Shown: positions 1 to 14,300 of the stretch, piece after piece
Position numbering within the stretch: the first letter of the stretch is position 1
Layout: each line of letters opens with the position of its first letter
NCBI GenBank assembly: GCA_028023455.1
Contig: JAQFVV010013091.1
Span: 204,743-268,742, forward strand
Source of the DNA: Epiperipatus broadwayi
Lineage: Eukaryota; Onychophora; Udeonychophora; Euonychophora; Peripatidae
Length of the DNA stretch: 64,000 bases
Direction of reading: 5' to 3'
Notes under the pieces: model-generated
Databases searched by the model: none
What the model was told of the DNA's origin: nothing
What the model saw: the letters and a program-made list of their open reading frames with translations, nothing else
Program-made: the position numbers and the translations under genes

Positions 1-414
<414 letters not shown>

Positions 415-3400
415 TTGAAATTTTAAATAAAATAATCTAGATAAGTTTCAGCTACTATCTAGTTTATTATATAAAATATTATTATATTTTAATATTTACA
501 TTTATAAGTTTGAAAAAATATTTAAATTTATATATATAATATTTAAGTATAAACTGTCTAACATTTTTTTAAAAAAAAAATATTAAAGTATCTTAAAGAT
601 AATTTTTTTTGTATATGTTTGTGATAATAATATATAATATTTTGAAGTAATTAACTCTTCAAACTTTTATATTAAACTTAATTAAAAATCTTGCAATATT
701 ATTGTCAATGCTTAAAAGAAAATGAATTTGTTTTCACCTACTTGCTATGATATTTATAAGAGAAACAGGTTAGACAATGAGAAATTGAATTCATGCTTTA
801 CAGATAGACGAAAATATTACAAAACATTTTATTGAAGTTAAGCAAATATAATATTAATGGCTCTTGAAGAGATTATGTGCCAAAATATTATATTAATTAG
901 GCTTTTAATCACTTTAAAAAATTAAATTTTAATGTTGCTTAATTGTAATATTACATTTATGTATTGTGTATTAATAGAAATCAATAACTCTGCTGATATG
1001 AAGAAAGAAGACAATTTATTCCGCATTAGTATTGGAACATGCTCAGTTATTGCTTTGTTAGGATTAACAGTATTCGTCTGTTCTTTAAAATCGAGGTAAA
1101 TATATAAATTATAATAGTAGTACAACTAAAAATTATTATATTTTGGTTTTTACTACTTTTTTATTGATATCACTTTATTCTAGTCTTATTACAATAGAAA
1201 ATAACACTTTGCAATTATCTTTCTTTGAGGAAGGGTTCAGATTACAATTTTATTTATTATATATCATAAAATAATATAGTATAAGTAAAGCAAGTCAGTG
1301 CAGAATATATATATTCTAACTAAATAAATCTAAAGGTCATTTCTAACAAAATGAGAATTCAAGTGTATTATTGGTATTTTGAAATATGAACATTTTCTTA
1401 AATATAAATTAACGACAGATGCATTTAAAGTATCAATTAAATATGCAATGCATCAATTATATATATTATAGTATAATAAATATAGATTAAATAAGTTCTA
1501 AGTATAGATTTAATACAATAATTTCTCAAGTATAATGTATCGACTAATATATTTCATACGTATAAATTAAATATAATCTCCTTCGTGCGACCGCGTTACA
1601 AGCCAATTGTAACTAAATAAAATCAATTTAAACAAATGAAGAGTTATTCTTTATTTTGTTAACTTTATAAAAACTTATTAAATTAACCTAAAACGCATTT
1701 TGCAATCTCTCGATCGGTCATCCCCATTGGATTTTAAATAGCATTAAAACGATTGGAAGAGCTTACAAATATTACATATATATTATTGGATAGTTAAACT
1801 AATTATAACTTTATTCTAACCAATGAGAATTTTATTCAAATGATCGCACATCCACATTATGGATTGATTGTATTATATCCAAATCTATATGGCATTTACA
1901 CACTTGCAGATGAATTGCATGTCAATTACAACATTTTAAGGATGGATCGATGGATATTTCATTATTCCCAGCTGACACTATTTCTGAGACCTACTGATAT
2001 GATGATGATGATACAGAACCTCTATAAGCTTAATTGCCAGGGCGCCAAATTGCAACTCTAATACAATATACAGGTTAAATCTCAATTCAATACTCTTAGT
2101 AATAATATTTCATGAATGGGTTAATACATAATCGATTTAGAGAACGCTGAGAACGCATTAAAATTGACAATATTAATATCTTTAAGAATTCCAGATTATT
2201 CTCAGCGTATCCCCCATTCACAATGATTAAAGCTACAATTAAATTTTATTCTAATTATAAATCCACTCCTCCATGAACTTCACATTCATATGTCTATTAA
2301 ACTATTATTTATTTTATCATTAAATGTTACATTTTTGTTAGCTCCTTTTTCTCATTACAATCTTTTCTCAGGGTTTTTCGAATAATTAGGTGTGGAAATC
2401 GAATAAGCTGGATAGGTTATTGGTGATACACATTCATCTCTTGATCGCCTCCAAAGTAATTTCGATTGTCTTTAATGCAGTTTAATATCAATTTGCATTA
2501 AAGCCGGAATATTTTTAGCTTATTAAATCTTTATAAACATATCATAAAATATAGTCGCAATTATAACAAAATTATATAAAAATAAAATGCGTTTAGAGGG
2601 GTTTGAATACAACGGATGGAGAAAGGATTTTATGCCCACCCTCTGCACTCGCTATTACACAATACTATCTCTATTCACGATTTATATTTCAACAATATTA
2701 AATTATTTGGTAATTTTAAGCATTTGAAATTAACCTTTTAAATAGTTTTACTAAATATCAATTACGTCTATGATAATTCAAATATTCATAATAATATATC
2801 GATGTATGATTGGATTGGAAATATCTAGATAATAATAACCCGCAAAAACATTAATACATACGCAAATTTTATTTGAAACAAATAAATTTTATTTAACAAA
2901 CTATAATTCAATATAAAAACATATACATTATATTTACGCTTTCATTTTATCTTAAATTTACTGAATACCAATTTCTGTTGTGTTCGATGCTTTCTCTTTT
3001 ATTACTGATATATTTTAAAAAATACATAATCAATTTCTCCCCTAATTAAATGTAATAATTTTAGTAAACGAATCTAAAGTTAATATTCCCTCGCAAATTT
3101 TTTGATCTTATCCTATCATCCTGATTAAATATTCTTTTGCCCTAATCTTTACAACAGAGATATCTTAATAATAGTAAGACTAAGTCATTGCAAATAAATT
3201 GGCATTAAGACCAAACATCATCATAGTGCACTCTCTATGCTCATGTTCTTATGATACAATAATATTTTAACAATACTACCTTTCCAGTGAAGTTCTCAGC
3301 TGGCCATGTAAATATTTATTAAATAAATTTATATACGCATTGCTCATGCTTAGGCTTAAACATTTGTAAGCTGTATTTAACTCTTAACATTTATTAACTT

Positions 3401-6079
3401 AATTATTTTTGGCTCGAATGCTAAATCAAATCTACAAAAACAATATTCTAATACACCAATCGCACATACATTATCTGCATTCATTCTGACATTAAAGTGA
3501 GTTTGCGACCTGGTAGCCAATACTTATAATAATGCTTATCATGGCTATCCTCTCATACACAGGTAAGGAATATCAAATATTAATATGAGGCAGGCAGTGA
3601 CCCGAATAAGGAAGAATCTTTTCACTAAGGTTGAGATATGCTAGGATTTTAACCGCTAGTCATATAAATACATAGGTATACCAATCACCTCTGGCCATCA
3701 AAATAAGAAACCTTCTTACGTTGTAGAGAATACTCAAGTGGAAAAACTCTTCCACTGGGTTCAAATACTTTATGAATATTGCATAAATCTTAGTGAGCTA
3801 AACTTCACTGAGTTTTGTGGAGATCTTTGTCTATCCACACACATACAGGTCGAAACATCAACAAATTATACAAGTAAAACTTTCACAACCTTAATATTCT
3901 TGCAAATTAGTGTACTGGAATATGAGCCCATAAATTTCCCAAGCATAAATCAGCTTGTTTCTGGCCTTAAATCTGTAATAACAATAATAATAAGCAATAA
4001 GAAATGTGCACAAAATTCTGAAAAGTATTTCCATGCACTTTTATATAAAAAAAATGATGATGATGCATCTCAATAGACAAGCAATTCATTTATAAGTCTA
4101 AGCATTTGACAATAACTTCTGATGCTAATAATAATATCTCTTAAGTGTTTTTTTTAATTGTTTGTAAAGGATTTTAAATAAGGCATATCAGGATGACATG
4201 ATATAAATTTCATCTACCCCCAAAATGACAATAATAGCAAAAGCATTTAAATAAACATTTATAGAGTCATCTGAAATCAATCTCTACACTCAAAACAATA
4301 CAATGATAATTTTAAAATAGATGACATACATAATACACTACAAAGAAAGAAATTCTCTCTTTTTTTATATTAAATGTCCTACACACATTTTTTATATATA
4401 TATTAAATGTCCTACACACATAAAGAGCGAATAATAAAAAAAAATTATACTTATATAAGTCTTTTAGCAGGTGTCCTCCCAAGTTCCTGATTTTCACTTT
4501 TTCTTTCCTTTTTTTTTTCATTCCTCCTTGACCGGTTTATAAGAGCATATAAGACTTTGTAGTAAAAAGTTCTTTTGATAGAGTTTGGTTCCTCCGGCAT
4601 TATATATACGATTTGTATATTGTTGAAAGAGTTCCTCAATTTTAAGTTTATGCATATTAAATTTAAATAGCATTCGTTTAACTTTTTCACAGTATAGATC
4701 TGTTGATTTTTGATTGTCCTTTTCCATTTTGAATTCATTTTATATATTTAAATTGATTTACATATACATCAAACTTCTGAGTTTTAAATTTTACTATTTG
4801 CATATATATATAAATGATATTAAACTCAAATTTTAACTTCTGTGGTTTAAATTTTTATTACCATCTGTTGAATGGTCGACTTCTGGAGGTTCAAGTGTGT
4901 GCCCACTTAAAATTTACTCATGATACATTGTATTTTCTTATGACAATGTAGATTTAGCCAAATTATTCTGAAGAGACAAAAAATTCAATAAAACGATTTT
5001 AAATTTTATAAGACAGTTTTCTTCCAGTCAATGCAGGAAAACTACAACAGACAAGCAAGTTGAAAATAAAAGCCCCTCCACTTCTATTAACACAGCTTTT
5101 ATAGGGACATCCACCTGTTTATTAACTTTATAATTAATTGACATGTTCCCCCTTCTCAATTAATTTTAACCTTGTTGCTCTTTCAGAAAACCAGGCACAA
5201 ATTCCATTTTAAACAAACACAATTAACTCCACAATTTAACAGTTATAATTGCCAATTAATTTTTTGGTATCTGACAGACCAGACTGACCATCATCTGGTC
5301 TAAATTAATGGCCCACTTAAATTCCTTGGCCAGACTTGTGTCTTTTAAGGAATGATAATTAACGGAGTAATATAATACTTGAACCCATACTAGAAGTAAT
5401 CTTACTTTTTCCCTTTAATAGTGAAACCAGATATGCATTACAGCTGTTTCAAACTCAGACTTTAAATTAAATTTGGCTGCTAATATTAAAATTAAAAATG
5501 ATTTTAATTTCTTATTTAAAATTGCTTTACAACATGTAAGAAATGATTATTAATTGTAAATTGTACCATTAATATCTACAATTAAATTATATACACACAC
5601 ATCGCAGGTATATACTTTTCTTTAAATTTAGATTTTTAATGCCTTAATCTTTATTTATTACAACTATTCTACCTATATTATTATTATTCTTTTTTTATTT
5701 ACTTTCATGAATTATTTATTTCTAACCTAGTATAAAACAATGACCACTCATCATCACTATCTATATAGTTTTCAACAGTCACACATCTCCATATCAACAA
5801 ATGTGTAAATCTTGCTTTTTCTAATATTTTCTTAATATCAATTTAACCCATAAATTAAAATAAAATAATCCTCTGATTATAAACACATTAACAATAAATT
5901 TTTAGATTGCTTACTAGTCAAACATATGCAATCCCTTTAAATATGGGTTCAAACCTAGTCTTTACTAAAATCTTTTCTTATTACAGGAAAAACACATATA
6001 TTATGAGAAAAATTTGGATAGAGCCTTCTCTTTCATATCTAACCTAAAAAGATGGAGCCTTGGACTAATCCAAGGGCTG

Positions 6080-6080
<1 letters not shown>
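415..6080. other. AT-rich non-coding stretch, nothing recognised
   Basis: Mostly A/T-rich sequence with short chance ORFs (for example at 1840-2061 and 3738-4076) that show no motif, no convincing splice frame and low-complexity composition. A few slightly GC-richer patches (about 2590-2660, 3490-3620, 5030-5350) suggest old, unclassified repeats. No RNA gene or conserved exon is visible. Confidence 0.5.

Positions 6081-6147
<67 letters not shown>
6081..6147. repeat. (TA)n tract at the left end of a PLE fragment
   Basis: Nearly pure TA dinucleotides with one GATA interruption, directly abutting the inverted cap of the PLE fragment that starts at 6146. Confidence 0.95.
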
Positions 6148-6151
<4 letters not shown>

Positions 6152-6727
6152 CAAAACAATACAATAATTAATACAGTAAAACAATATTTAAAAAAAACAA
6201 ATATATACCAATTTAATAGAAGTACTTTCAACTATCTATGTAGTCGTTGTCAACTAGATTCAAATTGTATTAGAAAAAACCATTACAAATGTAAACAATC
6301 CAGACAAGAGAATGTTAGAAATGATGATGTATCATAATGTAACATGTAATTATGGTTTTGATTTTGATTTTAATAAAGTTAAGATTTTGTGTATTGAAAG
6401 AAATAATAATAAACGCAAAATTAAAGAAGCTATGTTAATAAAAAGTGAAAAGCAACAGTTGATAAATAGACAGGCCGCCAATATAAAAATTAATGAATTG
6501 TGGGAAAATTGATGTATGACGTATTACTTTTTGTTTACATTTGTAACAGTTTTTTCTAATACAATTTGAATCTAGTTGACAATGACTACATAGATAGTTG
6601 AAAGTACTTCTATTAAATTGGTATATATTTGTTTTTTTTTAAATATTGTTTTACTGTATTAATTATTGTATTGTTTTGAATAATTATATATATTTTATTA
6701 TAATTGGAATACAGACATTGATTAATA

Positions 6728-6730
<3 letters not shown>
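6146..6730 (+). mobile_element. 5'-truncated Penelope-like element capped by an inverted copy of its own 3' tail
   Basis: The right arm (about 6532-6684) is the 3' untranslated tail that follows the endonuclease stop codon. The left arm (6146-6297) is a nearly identical inverted copy of it, about 150 bp long. Between the arms lies the C-terminal part of a GIY-YIG endonuclease reading frame. Beyond the right arm a short extension (about 6685-6730) leads into (TA)n. The same tail occurs at 16.05-16.20 kb and 47.10-47.82 kb, so this is a repeated family. An inverted 3'-tail cap on a 5'-truncated copy fits known complex PLE insertions; the exact mechanism is inferred. Confidence 0.75.
6300..6512 (+). 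pseudogene. C-terminal fragment of a PLE GIY-YIG endonuclease
   Basis: The readable protein ends with FDFNKVKILCIERNNN..KIKEAMLI and INELWEN before the stop. This is almost the same as the C-terminus of the longer copy at 47274-47700, where the catalytic GIY-YIG segment and the GES..C..E..KEH segment are still present. Here everything upstream, including the YIG region and the reverse transcriptase, is missing, and a frame change near 6312-6340 splits what is left. It cannot encode an active enzyme. Family assignment rests on the neighbouring copies and is fairly secure. Confidence 0.7.

Positions 6731-6776
<46 letters not shown>
6730..6776. repeat. (TA)n tract at the right end of a PLE fragment
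   Basis: Pure TA dinucleotide run directly downstream of the PLE tail extension. Confidence 0.95.
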
Positions 6777-6779
<3 letters not shown>

Positions 6780-6785
6780 CTAGGT

Positions 6786-8475
6786 TCATTGAAGTTTCAC
6801 AATTATTACAATTTTTAACATTTTGTAACTAACTTCTGGCAACTTTGTGACTGTGCCAATGGACCAGCCCTTCAAGCAGAGGAGTAGAATACTATTGATA
6901 GATCAACCACCAACAGTACCTATGACCAGAATGAGGCTATATAATGCACAACCTACGATCACATTTTTAAGCCATAACATTCCTTAACTGCTAGATCAAC
7001 ACCCTATGTCCAGAGCAAATCTATTTGTTTTGAGTATACTGCTAAGGTCCCATAAAACCATATAAATTATATATTGTCAGCATGCTTGAATGACATGCCA
7101 TAAATATAGCACCTGAAATATCCCAATCTAGGTCTCAGGGGTTCAGCACATTTATTTAACCCATACAAATAACTCTACTCTTAAATTAATGGTGACTCTG
7201 TAAAAAGAGAGAGTAGACCAAATAACAATTAAGCAAACATTATTTATTTACACACATATATTTAGCAGAATATCACATAATAAATTTTACATAAAAATAT
7301 AAGTGATTAATTCAGACTAAAATTATAATAGTCCTTTTGTTAAAGTTCATTTCATTTAAAATAAAGTGCAGACCATTATTTAAAAATATATTTACCCTAA
7401 GTTTTCAGTTGTGTCATATTTTCCATTGGTTTTGATTCCAATCAGTTGGCATTTTGGTACTCCAATGATGGCTTCATGGCTTTCCTTCTAGGTTCTGTCA
7501 AACAATGTGTGAAAAAAAGAGTAGGCCACAGTGTCTTTATAATCTAGGCATTTGTTCCAGGTCTTGGTTCCAGGTGAGGCCAATTGATTTTTTGCTGAGA
7601 TCTAAGGGCCTCAAAACCTAGTTAAACACTTATAAAGTGGTTTAGCAATGCATGTTTCTAGTTCTGCAACTTCTGCAATAATATTTTCCATAGCAGTAAT
7701 GATAGGCTCTATGCTGTTTATAAAATGAAGACTGGACTGAATCTGAGATGAACTTGAAATGAACTGGACTAACTGAATGCATTAAGCAATGAATAATGTA
7801 TTTAATTAATAATGGCATTATGATCAGACTAATTTAATCACAAAATGAAGGTCAGAACTGAATAACAATAGCAGCTGTGACTTTTTATAATCATTCTCTC
7901 TCATTATTTTAATTTGTTATAATTATTTTCACTTTTGATCTTAATTTAAGTCTGTTTTTAATTATAATTTACCTTGCACATTATCTAATCTTTTTCTTAG
8001 ATTAATCTACTATCACTTTTATGAGATATTTTACATTGTAATTAATTTATGTATCAGTTTTACCTGTTTTTATCAACTAGTAATCTTTTAAATGAATTAC
8101 ATTTTTCAAAAGTTTTCTTTTACAAACTAATTTTTATTCTGATTGTTTATATTTACTTATTTTTATACATTTCATTCTTTTAATTTCTTTTTAATTTATA
8201 AAAAGGAGAGAATAAGTTTTAAATCTTTTTATTTTAAAATTTTTTTCCCACCCACTCTCAATACTAAAACTTTTCTATTTTAAAAGAAAAAATATAATGC
8301 AATCTTTTGCTTTTGCAAAATTATGCTTCTTAAAACAAAAAATTACTCTAAAACATATTACATTTTTTTCTATTTTCATTTCTATTAATAATTTAATCAT
8401 TTGTTTTTAAATTATAAATAGGTAATGCAGATATATTTGTTTCATATCATATAACTCATTAGCATTACATTACCG
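6786..8475. repeat. Dispersed repeat family R1, copy A (~1.7 kb)
   Basis: Shares long blocks with 9879-11388 and 22275-23745. Shared landmarks, in order, are an ACATTTTGTAACTAA block, a CCAAATAACAATTAAGCAAA block, a CCATTGGTTTTGAT block, a CAATGCATGTT block, an AAGTCTGTTTTTAATTA block and a terminal block ending in GCATTACA. No ORF of useful length and no terminal repeats were seen. It could be a non-autonomous element or part of a larger one. Confidence 0.7.
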
Positions 8476-9878
8476 CCTTTCCAGTTTGAGAGGTAAAATG
8501 TGTCAATTTGACTCATTTAGCTCTGACATTTTATTTTAGCTTTACCCATCTGATTTTTACCTTTTGTTTTTATTTATTTATTTATTTACTATTTTTTATA
8601 AATGTGAAATTGCATACAGATTGAAAATCACAAAGGGTAATTTTTATGCAGCTCTACCTCACAAGCTGTAATCTACATTGACTGGCAATAATTATGTCAT
8701 ATGTGATGACTACCAGGGACAACATGCATTTTCCCAAGATGTACAAAGAGAGTAAATACTACAAGTGGCACACTGGGACTTTTTTCCAGTGGGTTGAATG
8801 ATCCCAGAACTTTCTCCCTTCAATCTGCATCATAGAAGATATAGGGTTGCTGTGAATGGCAGTATTCATTCACTGACAATTTAGCTTATGCTAACAACAA
8901 GGCTTAGTATGATATGTTGGAAAGTTTTTTTTAATGAACTGATTTGAAACTTATGCTGGAATTATACTTCCCAGTGTGCATGTTTTGTACAAGGGATTGC
9001 AACTACTTTTCATAGCATCTTGGGTGGATCCAGAACCTTACTAGTGAATCCTCATTCTACCAAACAATCCCTCCCATTTTTATGCCTGTTACAGTTCTTA
9101 AGCCTGCACTTAATACTCCTTCTTCAGTCTTATCTGCACTTTCCCCCTCCATCCATGACTCTATAAACCTACATACAAACTCCAGACACTTATTTAGCAA
9201 CATTTTATTTATTTTATTATAGATTTCATTTTATTTATTGCAGGCCTTATGCAATTTATCTACTTTTGCCTTTGTATTTTGATTCTTTAACAAACCTTTT
9301 ATTTTGTTTTCATACATTTACTCTAAAACTTGATCACTTTACCCTAAATAACATATTCTCATTTTACTTCATTATTGTCTATCAACTCTAAATTTAAAAA
9401 AAAATATTTTTCCCTATATAACTCTATTTATTTCACTTTGTCAAAAACAATTTTTATTTGTTTAAAATTATTTCCATTCTTATAATCCATGTATAATAAA
9501 AAAATTCTGATATCTCAAAATCCCCCTCAGTCCTTTCTAATTACCACCTGACTATAAACAACCCCCAGTAAGAAATTTATTTACCTCTCTGGCCACTTTT
9601 TTCTTTCTTCTTTTTATTTACAATTCATCTTCTTTTTTATTTTATATTTTTAACTATTATTAATTGTCTTATATATGTAATATTATAATTTGCTTGCCTT
9701 GGTTCCTTTCTCTTCTCACACTGCTCACAATTTTAACTTTTATTATTATGCAATTTAGCATTTAATATAATTTTTAGTTTCAAGCTTTTTTAAAAATTTT
9801 AATTATGATTTTACATTTTTTAACTTTGATTATGCTGAGTCAATTTATGGCACTTTCCCACCCAAGTTATATTGCATT
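8476..9878. other. Non-coding stretch, nothing recognised
   Basis: AT-rich DNA between two R1 copies. A less AT-rich patch (about 8640-9180) looks like degraded repeat sequence, but no reading frame or RNA gene could be identified. Confidence 0.5.
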
Positions 9879-11388
9879 TGAACTGGGTCCTTTGAAGTTG
9901 TATATTTATTGCAACTTTTAACATTTTGTAACTAATTTTTGGCAAATTTGTGATTGTGGTGACAGACTGGCCTTCAAGATAACTCATAAAAATAACTATA
10001 CTTGTAAATAAATGGTAACACAGTGACAAGAAAGAATAGACCAAATAACAATTAAGCAAACAAATTATATATTTATACACACACATATATCTAACATAAT
10101 ATCACACAATAACCTTTACATAAGAAAATATAAATGATTAATTCAAGTTAAAATTATAATAGTCCTTTCATTAAAGTTCATTTAATGTCTAGACCATTAT
10201 TTAAAAGTATATTTACCCAGGTTTTTATTTGTCTATATTTTCCATTGGTTTTGATCCCAACCAGTTGGTGTTTTAGTTCTCCATCAATAGCTTCCTGGCT
10301 TTCCTTCCAGATTTCTGTTGAAGAATGTGAGAGAAAGAGTATGCAGTAGTGTCTATTTACAATCTAGGTATTTGTTGCAGGTATTGGTTCCAAGTGAGGC
10401 CAGTTGATTTTTTTGCTGATGACTAGGGATACAATGATCAGTTGAACACTTCTAAAGCTGTCTAGCAATGCATGTTGCTAGTTCAGTGGCTTCTGCAATA
10501 ATATTTTCCACACAGTAATGATGGAATCTATGCTGTTCTTGGATTTTTGAATCTCCAGATAAATGGATGAATTAAGCAATGAATCAATTATAGACCGAAG
10601 TGTGAAAAAATTAGATGAATCAGTCACAAAATGAAGGTTGGACTGAATATGAATTGAACTTGAACTGAACATGAACTGAACTAACTGAATAAAGTAAGCA
10701 ATGACTAATGTACTGAATCAATAATGAAATAAAGACCAGACTAATTCAATCACAAAATGAAGGCTGAAACTGAATAATAATAGCAACTGTGACACTTTAT
10801 ACTCTTCTTCTTAATTCTTTATCATTATTTTTTATTTTGACTACAACTTAAGTCTGTTTTTAATTACCTTTTACATTGCACAATATCTAATATTTTTCTT
10901 AGATTAATCTACTATCACTTTTATGAGATAGTTTACATAGTTTTCAATTAATTCATTTATCAGTTTTACTTTTTTTTTTTTTTATCAACCAGTAATCTTT
11001 TAAACTAATTACATTTTTTGAAAGGTTTCTTTTACAAACTAATTTATATTTTGATTTTTTATATTTACTTATTTTCATAGGTTTAATTCTTTTAATTTTA
11101 TTTTAATTTATAAAAAGGAGAGGATGACTTTTATATCTTTTTATTTTAGATTCCCTCCCCCTGCTCTCAATACTAAAACTTTTCTATTTTTTTTTTAAAA
11201 AAAAAAAGATGAAATCTTTTGCTTTTTCAAAATTACATTTTTTAAAACAAAAGAAAACTACTCTAAAACATATTACATTTTTTTCTATTTTCATTTCTAT
11301 TAATAATTAAATCATTTATTTTTAAATTATAAGTATATAACACAGATATATGTTTGTTTCATAACATATATCTCACTAGCATTACAAT
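9879..11388. repeat. Dispersed repeat family R1, copy B (~1.5 kb)
   Basis: Aligns by eye with copy A at 6786-8475 in the same orientation and the same block order, with small deletions. It ends at GCATTACA followed by a short TATATATA run, like copy C. Divergence of roughly 10-20 percent suggests old copies. Confidence 0.7.
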
Positions 11389-14300
11389 ATATATAATAGT
11401 AATTTTCAAAATTTTGAGCAATCTCTTATTCAATGCATATCTTGGTGATGACTTTTTAAAAGTGAGGCCACAAATTTTTGTTTTTTATAAGTACTGATTT
11501 ATTAATTAGTTAGTCAATTACATTGAAATATCCTTAGCCAGAACATAACCGAAATCATATACTCCTCCAAAGAATGAATGCAATTATCACACATTCTCAA
11601 CTGTTCACATGTTTATACACCACCCCATATATATATATGCACATAATTCGATCATCAAAAAATGATGTTTTGGTCAATATATATATATAAGACTTTTCTA
11701 AAAATATTGGTTTCTTAGTCCCAAACTCAAAAGTAAAGACTTTGATCTATGTGTAAATTGGTGAATATAAATTGTTTGAATATCATATAAAAATTTACAT
11801 AGTAATAAAGCAGTAATGACAAAGAGTATAGAATGGTGTTTAAGAATTTTGTTTACAAACATAAGTTAAGATGTCAGTAGAAATAATTTTTCTTTAAATT
11901 AAGATAAAAAAAAAATTTGGTAGCTTTTATTTACGAATCAGAGTCTAGGATATTTAGTAAAAATACAAAATTGCAAAGTTACATAACAAAGTAAGGAAAA
12001 CGATACGTTAAGATTAACAATATATATCTATAAGTAATTAAGTAAAAAGAGGTTATTCATGATATATGTTGCTATAACTTACTATAAATTTATATACAGA
12101 CATCTCTCTATTAAAATTTGAATTTAAATTATATATTTTAATTTATAATTATTATTTTTATTAAATGAAGAAAATTAGTGGAGACAGAGCTAGCTATGAA
12201 ACTATTATATATATGGTCATGAAACAAACTTGAAATGATTGTAACCACTTTCAAATAAAATGATTTATAAATTCTCAATTACATATTTGTAAAAATAGTA
12301 GTAGCCAGTAGTCTCTATATGTTTGCCATCCTTTGAATAGTACACTTAACACAAATATTGCAAAGATTATAATAATTCCTTTTTAATAATCAATTAGAAA
12401 CATTTTATTCCAAACGGTTTTAATTCTGTGTATTATTTATATATCTGGTGTCATTTTTCATGCAAAGATAAATTACAATTTTGTTTGTAAACAAAATTAT
12501 ACCAAACTATTATTCAGCTCTATTTCACAGTTTACTAAAGTGAAAATTACTTAACAACAAAAATCCCTGTATGAAATTCTGAAACTGTCATCTAATAAAG
12601 AAATCAAAATCGCACGTTTTTTTCTTATTTTAAAATGAAAGTCCAAAGATCAAAACATTGTCAAATAGATCAAACAAAATCATATTTACACAAAGAGAAT
12701 AATCAAAGCTACTAAAATAATAATAAAGTAGCCCATAAAAATGATAACCCTTTGCTGAAAAAATATTACTGGTAAATAATACAATAAGTATTCAATTCTT
12801 ATACTGGCAATTAAAATTTTCCCAAAATATAACTATGATTCTACTATATAACAATATAATTTTACTTTAGTTTTATTTCTGAATCTTAGAAATAATTGTG
12901 ATATATTTATTTTAAGTAAAACTTTATTAAATATTTATTAATTAATTGACATTGAAAACTACCCATTGCAGGATATATCTAGATTTTAATAGTGCCTTTC
13001 ACTTTTAAATTATAGCAAAAAATAAATAGTAAAACTTTTGCTTGGGCTATTGCATTTCTTGGCATTAATAGTAAGATATATACCTGCCAAAGTACAAACC
13101 ATAATTTGTAATTACTGTCATTTTAAAAAGTAAAAGTCTATGAATCAAAATTTTATATACATTAGGTTAAATAATTCACTAACCAAATAATCATTGAACT
13201 GTTTATGAATTTACAACAAACTTATGGACAATCATGACATATAGATGTAATAATTATTATATACTTTTAACCTTTCCCACATTCAGTATCTAGTTCTTTT
13301 AAAATCCTAAGTTTATTCTTCTTAATATCATATATGCTTTCGTACTAATATTATATAGTTTTACACTTCATGAGTTATCTGGTGGTTATCTTCTTAGTCA
13401 TCTTTTTTTATTTACCTGATAGTTTGTAACTCCCAATATTTTAATAAAATTGTAATATTTAAATTATATTTCATATTCAAAATTGGTATAAAAATATTGC
13501 ACTATAATCTTATCAACAAAATTATTACTGCTGCGGTAATGTTATAAAAAACAAGATTTATAATGTATTCAAAATGAATAGTGAAATTAAGGACTCTTTT
13601 TTTATATAATGTAATTCATTTTATACATTCATTCTCTATGTCTTGCTTATATTTTCTGTTTATCCATGATCTCAGGTATCATGATTCATATAATAATTTA
13701 TTCAATTTTTTATTCAAATATAAAATATTTGTTCTGTGTATGGTCTTACTACTTTAGGCTAATCTATCAAAACTTAGGAAGACAAACTATAAAAATTATT
13801 AAAACATTTAGTCAACTTTTGATACCTACTCTATTTTGATTTACCAGAAAACCTCATAGATAAGAAACTGATTTTATCCCAAAATACTGTCATAATAGAG
13901 GAATAGAGGTTTTCTTTATTTATGAGGTGTCATATTATAGCAAGTAATCATTTTCTTAATGATCTTATCCCAATTTTACCCTAACTTATTTAGCAAACAT
14001 TTATGGTATATATTACATTCATGTCTTTGCAGAAAATCCTCCCATCTCTTTCTAATAAACTATCTGGATATTGCAAAGATTAATCCCATTCAACTATTCA
14101 ATCAGTTCTTCAGGATGATATTTTATATCCTATCCTGGAATTTCAACTCATCTTTCCTAACTGTGACTTCAGCACCTCTTATTATATACTATTTCTGTAC
14201 CAATAATTTAAGCTAATATTCCCATTAAATATTTTTCTATCCACATTTGAGATCATGTTCTAAAACAAATAGTCTACTTTTATTATTGTCAATATGATAT